This document shows, in pieces, positions 1 through 5,507 of a stretch of DNA of 13,752 bases. The DNA comes from DASRVA01 sp050732935. GTDB lineage: Bacteria; Gemmatimonadota; Gemmatimonadetes; JACCXV01; JAHWKZ01. Made by a program: the position numbers and the translations under genes. The DNA lies in the NCBI GenBank assembly GCA_050732935.1, contig JBOHRW010000102.1:1-13752 (forward strand), written 5' to 3'. The notes under the pieces were generated by a model. It was not told the DNA's origin. It saw only the letters and a list, made by a program, of their open reading frames with translations, and ran no database searches. Every line of letters starts with the position of its first letter. Position 1 is the first letter of the stretch.

Positions 1-426
1 GGCGCGGACCTCGTCTGCACGACGACCTCGGCGGCCGAGCCCGTCCTCGAGGGCGAGTGGCTCTCGCCCGGCGCCCACGTCAACGCGGTCGGCGCGTGCC
101 TGCCGGCCACGCGCGAGCTGGATACCGAGGCGGTCCTCCGCTCGCGCTTCTACGTCGACACCCGCGAGGGCGCCGTCCACGAGGCGGGTGACTTCCTGAT
201 CCCGAGGTCCGAGGGCGCGCTCGATAACGGCCACCTCGCGGGCGAGATCGGCGAGGTCCTGATCGGGAAGATCCCCGGCCGTCGATTCCTCGACGAGGTC
301 ACGGTGTTCGAGTCGCTCGGGATCGGGATCTACGACCTGGCGGCCGCGCATCGGGTGTGGCGAAACGCCGAGGCGTCCGGTGCCGGAATCGAGATCGAAC
401 TGGGCGGTCGGCGGGAACCCGACTGA
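1..426 (+). CDS. Ornithine cyclodeaminase/mu-crystallin family protein, 3' end (partial)
   Basis: Frame 1 is open from the window edge and gives the last 141 residues, ending at TGA 424-426. The visible part begins in the Rossmann NAD(P)-binding core (GADLVCTTTSAAEPVL), followed by GAHVNAVGACLP and the C-terminal DEVTVFESLGIGIYDLAAA stretch. These are hallmarks of the ornithine cyclodeaminase/mu-crystallin/alanine dehydrogenase family. Members are cytosolic dimers that deaminate or reduce amino or imino acids with NAD(P). The substrate cannot be told from this fragment because the N-terminal half, with most substrate contacts, is outside the window. The next gene starts 13 nt downstream on the same strand and encodes a threonine dehydratase-like enzyme, so the pair is probably co-transcribed for amino-acid catabolism. 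A similar pairing (EutC with EutB) occurs in ectoine-utilisation clusters, but nothing else here supports that pathway. Confidence 0.88.
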   Translation, partial: GADLVCTTTSAAEPVLEGEWLSPGAHVNAVGACLPATRELDTEAVLRSRFYVDTREGAVHEAGDFLIPRSEGALDNGHLAGEIGEVLIGKIPGRRFLDEVTVFESLGIGIYDLAAAHRVWRNAEASGAGIEIELGGRREPD

Positions 427-439
427 AGAGCGGACCGCC

Positions 440-1414
440 ATGATCTCGGACCGTCCACCGCTCGAGGCCCCCTCCATCGCCGTCATCGAAGCCACGCGCG
501 AGCTGATCCGGGATCTCGCGCTCCGGACACCGCTCGTCCGGCTGAACCTCGATGACGCCCCGGCCGAGATCTGGCTCAAGCTCGAGAACCTCCAGCCGAT
601 CGGCTCGTTCAAGATTCGCGGGGCCGGGAGCGCGATGCGCTCGGCAGCGGCCAGGGAGCTCGAGGACGGCGTCTATACGGCCAGCGCGGGCAACATGGCT
701 CAGGGGGTCGCGTGGGTCGCCCGCGAGCTCGGGATTCCGTGCTCGGTGGTCGTCCCCGACCGGGCGCCGCGGGCCAAACTGGACGCGATCGAGCGGTTGG
801 GCGGTCGGCTGATCAAGGTCCCGTTCGATGAATGGTGGCAGGTGATCGTCGACCACCGTTACGCGGGATTGGACGGTCGAATGATCCACCCCTTCGGCGA
901 CCAGGCCGTGCTTGCCGGAAACGGCACGATCGGGCTCGAGATCATCGAGGATCTCCCCGATTGCGACGCGGTGGTCGTCCCCTACGGGGGAGGCGGGCTC
1001 TCCTGCGGGATCGCGGCCGCGGTCAAGGGGCTGCGCCCCGGGGTCGAGGTCTACGCCGCCGAGGTCGCGACCGCCGCTCCGCTCGCCGCCGCGTTGGAGG
1101 CAGGGGAGCCTGTGCCGGTCGAGGTGACCCCGAGCTTCGTGGACGGGATCGGGAGCGCTAGCGTCGTGGACGAGATTTGGCCCCTCGCGCGCTCAATCCT
1201 GGACGGCTCCCTCGTGGTCGGGCTCGACGAGGTCGGAGAGGCGATCCGGCTCCTGGTGGAGCGGAACCACGTGGTGGCCGAGGGAGCCGGCGCGGTGGCG
1301 GTCGCCGCGGCGCTCTCGGGCAAGGCCGGCGGCGGGCGCGTCGTCTGCATCGTCTCCGGTGGCAACATCGACGCCGACAAGCTGGCGCGGATCCTGGAAG
1401 GTCAGGCTTCCTGA
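440..1414 (+). CDS. PLP-dependent threonine/serine dehydratase-like enzyme
   Basis: The 324-aa product belongs to fold-type II PLP enzymes (threonine dehydratase/serine racemase/EutB group). Visible features are the Schiff-base lysine in GSFKIRGA (Lys58), the SAGNMAQGVAW stretch (82-92) near the active site, the glycine-rich phosphate-binding loop GGGGLSCG (183-190) and the C-terminal SGGNID (306-311). There is no C-terminal ACT regulatory domain. The size therefore fits the short catabolic type (about 320-330 aa) rather than the longer feedback-regulated biosynthetic IlvA type. The likely reaction is deamination of L-threonine or L-serine, or of a related hydroxy amino acid, to the 2-oxo acid plus ammonia. 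The same frame is open upstream to an ATG at 380, but that would overlap the preceding gene by 47 nt. ATG 440 lies 13 nt after its stop and fits family length. The exact substrate is unresolved. Confidence 0.88.
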   Translation: MISDRPPLEAPSIAVIEATRELIRDLALRTPLVRLNLDDAPAEIWLKLENLQPIGSFKIRGAGSAMRSAAARELEDGVYTASAGNMAQGVAWVARELGIPCSVVVPDRAPRAKLDAIERLGGRLIKVPFDEWWQVIVDHRYAGLDGRMIHPFGDQAVLAGNGTIGLEIIEDLPDCDAVVVPYGGGGLSCGIAAAVKGLRPGVEVYAAEVATAAPLAAALEAGEPVPVEVTPSFVDGIGSASVVDEIWPLARSILDGSLVVGLDEVGEAIRLLVERNHVVAEGAGAVAVAAALSGKAGGGRVVCIVSGGNIDADKLARILEGQAS

Positions 1415-1576
1415 GGGAGCGTCCCCCCGCCCTCTTGACGGGTCGGGTAGAATTGATTCGATCTGAGATGCAACGATCCGCCGCGGCCGGCCCTGCCCCG
1501 GCCGCCGACCGACGGGGATCAGTCCGGCTTCCGGAACCATCCAACCAATCGCAAGAGCCTTCAAGGAGGACTGTAG
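1415..1576 (+). promoter_or_regulatory. Intergenic region with GC-rich hairpin before the secreted-protein gene
   Basis: This gap separates the amino-acid catabolic pair from the secreted-protein gene. It holds a perfect 8-bp inverted repeat (1483-1490 GCGGCCGG, 1498-1505 CCGGCCGC) with a 7-nt loop. No T-run follows, so it is not a classical intrinsic terminator; it could be a weak terminator or a 5' UTR structure. A TTGACG element at 1435-1440 and a TAGAAT at 1448-1453 are visible but only 7 nt apart, which is too close for one sigma-70 promoter. A strong ribosome binding site, AAGGAGGA at 1563-1570, sits 6 nt before the ATG at 1577. Confidence 0.4.
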
Positions 1577-1663
1577 ATGATGATCACGCAGCACCCGATA
1601 GTGGCTGTCGCGATCGTGGCGACCCTGAGTATTGGCGCGACGACCGCCCCTGTCCGGGCCTAA
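1577..1663 (+). other. Signal-peptide open frame ending in an in-frame TAA
   Basis: ATG 1577 follows a near-perfect Shine-Dalgarno sequence and opens a 28-codon frame. It has a short N-region, a hydrophobic core (PIVAVAIVATLSIGATTA) and ends ...APVRA before TAA at 1661-1663. This is a textbook Sec signal peptide whose VRA end matches a signal peptidase I AXA-type site. The TAA is in the same frame as the 216-codon frame that continues immediately at GTG 1664. The two pieces together read as one secreted precursor broken by one stop codon exactly at the expected cleavage junction. A nonsense mutation, a sequence error or programmed readthrough could each explain it. Confidence 0.75.
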
Positions 1664-2314
1664 GTGGCCGCCCCCGTCACTCCGGTGGTCGAGGTCCTCG
1701 ACGACGAGACGATCGCCGACCTCGCGGCGATCCGGAGCGCCACCGCCAAGTACGAGGACGTCGAGGCCGCGCTCGCCGATGGGTACATCCGGGACCCCGC
1801 CAATCTGTGCGCGCTTGCAGTCCAGGAAGGGCTACCCGTGCAGCTCGGCGCGATGGAGATCCACTACTTCCGTCCCGATCTCCTTCAGATCACGGCCATG
1901 GGGCCGCGCGTGGCGGGCGCCGGCACGAACACCGATTTCACGCAGCCGGCCGTGCTCGTCTACTTCCCGGACGAGACCGGCGCGCTCAAGCTGGGCGCGA
2001 TCGAGAACCTGGTCTTCGAAGGAGCGTGGAAGGCCGCCGGGAACGCCGGCCCGCCGGACTTCCACAGCCGGCAGTACTGGCACCGGATCGACAACCCGGC
2101 CACCGCCGAGGTGGACGAGGCTCACATGTTCGAGCCCCACTACGAGCTCCACATCTGGATGTACGCGACCAACTCCGCGGGAATCTTCAGCCCCTACAAC
2201 CCGGCCGTGAGCTGCTACCGGCACGACGGCCCGACCACGATGGCCGCGGCGATGGAGTACATGCAGGCGCATGCGACCGACGCGGAGGGAGGAGCGCCCG
2301 ATCAGCCAAGGTGA
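1664..2314 (+). CDS. Secreted protein of unknown function (mature part, after an in-frame stop)
   Basis: The 216-aa frame from GTG 1664 reads as a globular extracytoplasmic domain. It has a helical N-terminus (ETIADLAAIRSATAKYEDVEAAL), then GAMEIHYFRPDLLQ (62-75), a hydrophobic strand QPAVLVYFPDETG (94-106), a tryptophan- and histidine-rich segment and the C-terminal block HYELHIWMYATNSAGIFSPY (159-178) ending NPAVSC. I recognise this pattern from unnamed secreted proteins of soil bacteria, in which the HIW..N..G.F.P.NP..SC ending is conserved. I know of no assigned function. Conserved His, Glu and Cys residues could bind a metal, but that is conjecture. GTG 1664 has no Shine-Dalgarno sequence, whereas the upstream ATG 1577 has an excellent one and encodes an in-frame signal peptide. 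The natural product was therefore probably a 244-245 residue precursor. If the TAA is real and not read through, this is a recent pseudogene. Confidence 0.65.
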   Translation: MAAPVTPVVEVLDDETIADLAAIRSATAKYEDVEAALADGYIRDPANLCALAVQEGLPVQLGAMEIHYFRPDLLQITAMGPRVAGAGTNTDFTQPAVLVYFPDETGALKLGAIENLVFEGAWKAAGNAGPPDFHSRQYWHRIDNPATAEVDEAHMFEPHYELHIWMYATNSAGIFSPYNPAVSCYRHDGPTTMAAAMEYMQAHATDAEGGAPDQPR

Positions 2315-2343
2315 ACCCGCGCAGGGGGGACTACCCTTCTGCG

Positions 2344-2680
2344 CTAGGAACCCAGCCTGAGGAGCGCCGCGCGCGCTCTTTCGACAATCGGCTGGAGCTC
2401 CGGGTCGGCGTCGCGCCAGAGATCGATGAACTGCCTGAACTCCGCCGCCGCGTGTCCGACTATCGCCGGCCTGCTCGTAGATCTCGGCGCGGCCGAGGTG
2501 TGCCGGGGCGCGGTAGACCAGCTGATAGGGGGAGCTCTCGAGGGAGGCGTACCAGCCGAGCGCCTCTTCCCCGCGCCCCTGCTCCCGGACGGCCCTCCCC
2601 CGGAGGAAGCGAGGGAAGCCGTGAGAGTAGATGTCCGAGAGCATCGCTAGTCGCTCAGGATGCTGGCGCGAGCGCGAATA
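2344..2680 (-). pseudogene. Decayed C-terminal remnant of a TPR-repeat protein
   Basis: Read on the minus strand, homologous-looking sequence begins right after the VOC gene stop. It starts as QHPERLAMLSDIYSHGFPRF, continues as EEALGWYASLES and then reaches AHLGRAEIYEQAGD. These are typical tetratricopeptide helices (LGRAEIYEQAGD matches the second helix of a TPR unit). At about 2447-2461 the reading jumps by one base and continues as AAAEFRQFIDLWRDADPELQ and RARAALLRLGS, ending at the stop complementary to 2344-2346. A +1 insertion in the GCGGCGGCGG stretch explains the shift. Only the last 110 or so codons remain. The N-terminal part, which in such proteins is often a Ser/Thr kinase or transcriptional-activator domain, is missing, and the VOC gene abuts the truncation point. 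The internal ATG at 2644 is unlikely to be a real start. Confidence 0.65.
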
Positions 2681-2683
2681 CGC

Positions 2684-3097
2684 TCACGACTCGTCCCCCG
2701 GCCGGTAGGAGCCGAAGCCCCAGAGGTGACCCTCCAAGTCCCGGACCGAGTACTCGCGTCCGCCGTAGTCTGTGTCCTGGATCTCGCGCACGATCTCGGC
2801 GCCGGCCGCCTTCGCGCACTCGTAGTGCGCGTCGACGTCCTCGACGTAGACGTAGACGCCCTGCTTCTCCGTCGCCCACGGATTGTCCCTCCCCTCCTGG
2901 GGACGGGACGAACCCAGCATGATGACGCCCGGTCCCAGCCGGAGCTCCGCGTGGGCCACGGTTCCACCCGGTCCCGGCACGACCATCTGCTCCTCGAAGC
3001 CGAACACGCGCTTCAGCCACTCCACGGCCGCCGGGCCGTCGTTGTATTTGAGGGCGGGGAAGATGTTGGGGGCGAGGTCGTGCGACGATGCGGTCAT
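2684..3097 (-). CDS. VOC superfamily (glyoxalase/bleomycin-resistance fold) protein
   Basis: The 137-aa product is a single vicinal-oxygen-chelate subunit with two beta-alpha-beta-beta-beta modules. The N-terminal module, about residues 11-62, contains NIFPALKYNDGPAAVEWLKR and HAELRLGPGVIMLGSS. The C-terminal module, about 80-131, contains GVYVYVEDVDAHYECAKAAG, EYSVRDLEGHLWGFGSY. The pattern is that of the PhnB/YdcJ-like subgroup often annotated simply as VOC family protein. Members act as metal-dependent isomerases, dioxygenases or antibiotic-binding proteins, and sequence alone does not indicate a substrate. The protein is cytosolic and probably dimeric. The start at 3097 is preceded on the minus strand by AGGGAG with 6-nt spacing, a good Shine-Dalgarno sequence. 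It lies 80 nt downstream of the RAMA-like gene on the same strand; co-transcription is possible but there is no functional reason to link them. Confidence 0.85.
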   Translation of the reverse strand: MTASSHDLAPNIFPALKYNDGPAAVEWLKRVFGFEEQMVVPGPGGTVAHAELRLGPGVIMLGSSRPQEGRDNPWATEKQGVYVYVEDVDAHYECAKAAGAEIVREIQDTDYGGREYSVRDLEGHLWGFGSYRPGDES

Positions 3098-3177
3098 GAT
3101 GGTCTCCCTACCCTAGCAAGATCCGATCAGGTGGTGGACGTGCCGTTATGATACCGTTTTCCCCTGGGCCGGCCCGC

Positions 3178-3579
3178 CTAGCCTTGGCGTGTCCTACGAT
3201 GCATCTCATTGACGGAGGCCCACCCCGAGGCTCCCGGCAACTGGCATCCCCAGAACAGCCAGCCATTGACCGACGTGCCGGTGACCGCCTTGGCGGCCGC
3301 CGAGGTAGAAGTATGGTGACCTTTCCCGTTGACCTCCAAGCCGCCGTCCTTCACCTCTGCGTAGTACGTTTGTCCCTTGTAAGTGGCGCGGAACTTCGTG
3401 CCTTCAGGGAAGAAGACACCCTTAGAGGTCCAACCACGGCCGCTTTTCGAGGGCATCGTTTCAGCGGGTTCAGGAAGTCCCAGTAGATCCCTCAGCACGT
3501 CGTTGCAGGAGTGGTCCGGCCTCTCTCTCCGGATCGTCAACTCCTTCCAAACTTCGAAGTCGACCTGCAGGGTCTCCAT
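3178..3579 (-). CDS. Small protein with RAMA-like (DUF2924-like) C-terminal domain
   Basis: The 133-aa product starts METLQVDFEVWKELTIRRER. Its N-terminal 40 residues resemble the short beta-strand plus helices found in ribbon-helix-helix or SeqA-N-like dimerisation segments (VDFEVWKELTIRR, then DVLRDLLGL). Residues 54-112 (GVFFPEGTKFRATYKGQTYY, EVNGKGHHTSTSAAAKAVTG, SVNGWLFWG) match the pattern of RAMA, restriction-adenine-methylase-associated, and related DUF2924 domains. These are small DNA-linked modules proposed to recognise modified DNA in restriction-methylase and defence contexts. The start at 3579 has AAGGGA upstream with 7-nt spacing. The minus-strand frame is open further to 4212, but that extension is antisense to the ATPase gene and has no protein-like composition. 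The gene is divergent from the ATPase-membrane-methyltransferase operon, which supports a regulatory or DNA-reading role. Domain assignment is by eye. Confidence 0.75.
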   Translation of the reverse strand: METLQVDFEVWKELTIRRERPDHSCNDVLRDLLGLPEPAETMPSKSGRGWTSKGVFFPEGTKFRATYKGQTYYAEVKDGGLEVNGKGHHTSTSAAAKAVTGTSVNGWLFWGCQLPGASGWASVNEMHRRTRQG

Positions 3580-3651
3580 GCTCCGTTCCCTTCGGAAGTA
3601 GCTTTTAAGCCTCGCTTGACTCTTATTCAGATTTGCGTTATGCATTTTTGC
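3580..3651. promoter_or_regulatory. Divergent promoter region with palindrome over the ATPase start
   Basis: This 72-nt gap is clearly richer in A and T than its surroundings. On the plus strand TTGACT (3616-3621) is followed 17 nt later by TATGCA (3639-3644), a candidate sigma-70 promoter. A transcript would then start about 7 nt downstream, essentially at the A of ATG 3652, giving a leaderless mRNA; no Shine-Dalgarno sequence precedes that ATG. A perfect palindrome, ATGCATTTTTGCAT (3640-3653, 5-bp arms), overlaps the proposed -10 and the start codon and would be well placed as an operator. The minus strand carries the Shine-Dalgarno AAGGGA (3587-3592) for the RAMA-like gene. Confidence 0.45.
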
Positions 3652-4830
3652 ATGAGCCACCTCCCAAGAAACCCCTTCATCTTCGGTCGAGTCCTCGGAG
3701 CCGATGAAATCATCGACCGAGAAGATGAAATCGGAACTGTCCGAAGGACGATTACCAATCAGGGCAAACTCTTTATCATCGGGCCCCGTCGATTCGGGAA
3801 GTCCAGCGTTCTTCGCGCAGGGGCGGAGCACGAGGAGCGCCGAGGTGCAACTGTCTTGAGGTATGACGTCGAGAAGTACGAGACACTCGACGCCCTCGCC
3901 AAGTCCCTGATGGTCGAAGCGACTCGCCGACTGACAGGGGGCTGGGACCAGGCCGCGGCGACCATCGGGCGCTTCTTTGGGGCGCTTCGTCCTGAGGTGA
4001 CGGTCGACCCCGGCACCGGCAGTGTCAGTGTTCGATTGGGAGCTGTCCGATCCGGGTCGGACGAGCTCCCGGCGCTCACGGAAGTCCTCGACGGGATCGA
4101 GCGGATGGCGCGCGAGGCCGAGCACCCCGTCGCCGTCATGCTTGACGAGTTTCAGCAGGTTGCGACTGACGAGGTCGCAGAGCGTCGTCTCCGGGCGACA
4201 GTCCAAGAGCATTCGGCCTTGTCCTACGTGTTCGCCGGGTCGAAGACGACCCTGCTCCAGGAAATGACCAGCGATCCGGGCCGGCCATTCTACCGCCTCG
4301 GCGAGCGCCTCTTTCTGGGGGGAATATCTCGCGAGGTCTTCGGGAGATTCCTAGGGGATGCCTTTGAACGTACAGGACTTGGGATCACCGAGCGTTCCAT
4401 CGAGCGGATCCTCGATCTCGCCGATAATGTACCTTTCAATGTGCAACAGCTGGCCCACTATGCCTGGGAGGAGGTGCGCCCTTCAGGATCCGAGCTCGAT
4501 TTCTCCGACGTCGAGGTCGCGCTTGATCGCCTCGTCCGCAACGAGGACCCGTTCTATACCCACCTGTGGACCGAGCTAACCGAGAACCAGCGCAAAGCTC
4601 TCAAAGCCGTCAGCGAGACGGGTGGCCGTGAGATCTATACGCGAGCGACTACAGTCCAGTACCGGTTATCTGCCTCGGCCATGCAGGCTGCTATTCGGGA
4701 CTTGACACGCCGTGGGCTCCTGCGGGAGGAGCGACAGACCGGGGCCGAGGGGCTTCGACTCGTCGACCCGTTCTTCCGACGCTGGCTTGAGGTCGTTCAA
4801 CGCATCCCAGGCGTGAAGGGACAGGGGTAA
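3652..4830 (+). CDS. Archaeal-type AAA ATPase with C-terminal winged helix
   Basis: The 392-aa protein begins MSHLPRNPFIFGRVLGADE, the usual N-terminus of the archaeal ATPase family (NPF...G.V....F..R..E). Walker A is GPRRFGKSS (44-52, Lys50) and Walker B is VMLDEFQQ (162-169, Asp165-Glu166). A sensor-like FAGSKTTLLQEM follows at 194-205. Residues 305-385 form a winged-helix-like domain (LTENQRKALKAV, AMQAAIRDLTRRGLLREE, DPFFRRWLEVV). Such STAND/AAA ATPases act as nucleotide switches in defence, toxin-antitoxin and mobile-element contexts; no specific partner is known. The frame is open upstream to 3511, but that region overlaps the divergent gene. ATG 3652 (or 3640) fits the family N-terminus and the candidate promoter. 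Its TAA overlaps the next ATG by one base (TAATG), implying translational coupling with the membrane-protein gene. The 5' part is less GC-rich than the flanking genes. Confidence 0.85.
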   Translation: MSHLPRNPFIFGRVLGADEIIDREDEIGTVRRTITNQGKLFIIGPRRFGKSSVLRAGAEHEERRGATVLRYDVEKYETLDALAKSLMVEATRRLTGGWDQAAATIGRFFGALRPEVTVDPGTGSVSVRLGAVRSGSDELPALTEVLDGIERMAREAEHPVAVMLDEFQQVATDEVAERRLRATVQEHSALSYVFAGSKTTLLQEMTSDPGRPFYRLGERLFLGGISREVFGRFLGDAFERTGLGITERSIERILDLADNVPFNVQQLAHYAWEEVRPSGSELDFSDVEVALDRLVRNEDPFYTHLWTELTENQRKALKAVSETGGREIYTRATTVQYRLSASAMQAAIRDLTRRGLLREERQTGAEGLRLVDPFFRRWLEVVQRIPGVKGQG

Positions 4831-5507
4831 TGATTGACGGGCTCGCTTCGGCTTCGGTGTTGCAGACGCTCATTGTCGCGATCCTTGCAGCCGCCGTCGG
4901 CGCCGGGTTGTCCGCCCTTGGGTTGGTGCTCCTCACTCGATCGGGGATGCAGAGAACCGCTGCCCATGTGGTTTTCTGGGAGACCAAGCGCTATGAGCGG
5001 CATGCCGATGCTGCAATCGAGGCCGCCGGGAAGAGTGACCGGTATAAGGCGACGCAGACCCAAGAGGAAGGACCGCTTCGATCCGAGGACGTTGTGGGCG
5101 CCGTTCTCTTTCGAAACAGGCCATCCCTCAGCAGCTCCTTCCAGCAGGCCTCCGCCGAGCTACTCGCGACCGATCCGGAACTTGCACTCCGCGGAGATGC
5201 GCGCCAGGCAGTCTTGGGCGAGGAGATCGAGCCGAAGGGCTCGTGGGACATGCTCGCCGCCATGACGGAACCAAAGGGGCTACGCTTGCCGGAGATCCTT
5301 GCGAAGTACGATGCGAAGGGTTGGCTCGCCGAGGGACTGACGCGGCTCTATCTCCTCGAAGGTTTGATCCCGCTGTTCGGCGGGTATTTCCAGCGACTCG
5401 AGGTCGGTCCGGCGACCGCCTCGTCACTCCGCCTGGAGGCGGAGTTCGTCCCTAGCGGCCAGGATCTGAAGGTCGCGGCCATCCGCGGGATCATCCCACT
5501 CCCATGA
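4830..5507 (+). CDS. Single-pass membrane protein of unknown function
   Basis: I do not recognise this 225-aa protein. Residues 10-36 (VLQTLIVAILAAAVGAGLSA and the following LGLVLLTR) form one strong transmembrane helix. Basic residues follow it (TRSGMQR) while the short N-terminus carries an Asp, so the positive-inside rule predicts the remaining 185 residues face the cytoplasm. That part is soluble and mixed helical, with an acidic middle section and a beta-rich end (LEVGPATASSLRLEAEFVPS). No catalytic motif is evident. The gene overlaps the ATPase stop by 1 nt and the methyltransferase start by 4 nt (ATGA). All three are therefore almost certainly one transcript with coupled translation, and the proteins probably work together. 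It may tether the ATPase or the modification complex to the membrane, or act as an effector there; both ideas are inference. Confidence 0.8.
   Translation: MIDGLASASVLQTLIVAILAAAVGAGLSALGLVLLTRSGMQRTAAHVVFWETKRYERHADAAIEAAGKSDRYKATQTQEEGPLRSEDVVGAVLFRNRPSLSSSFQQASAELLATDPELALRGDARQAVLGEEIEPKGSWDMLAAMTEPKGLRLPEILAKYDAKGWLAEGLTRLYLLEGLIPLFGGYFQRLEVGPATASSLRLEAEFVPSGQDLKVAAIRGIIPLP

Noticed and set aside
1..1414. Ectoine/hydroxyectoine utilisation (eutC-eutB) genes
   Set aside because: The family pair matches, but no EutD, EutE or transporter gene is in the window, and the same pair occurs in other amino-acid catabolic loci. The gene symbols were not assigned.
1435..1453. TTGACG followed by TAGAAT as a sigma-70 promoter
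   Set aside because: The spacer is only 7 nt. At normal 16-18 nt spacing from TTGACG there is no good -10, and there is no -35 at the right distance from TAGAAT.
1177..2922. Plus-strand open frame of 581 codons running across several genes
   Set aside because: Extreme Arg/Pro/Gly composition, and it crosses the dehydratase, the intergenic gap, the secreted protein and minus-strand genes. It is a shadow frame.
3580..4212. N-terminal extension of the RAMA-like protein up to 4212
   Set aside because: The extension is wholly antisense to the ATPase coding sequence and not protein-like; the ATG at 3579 has a ribosome binding site and starts a typical N-terminus.
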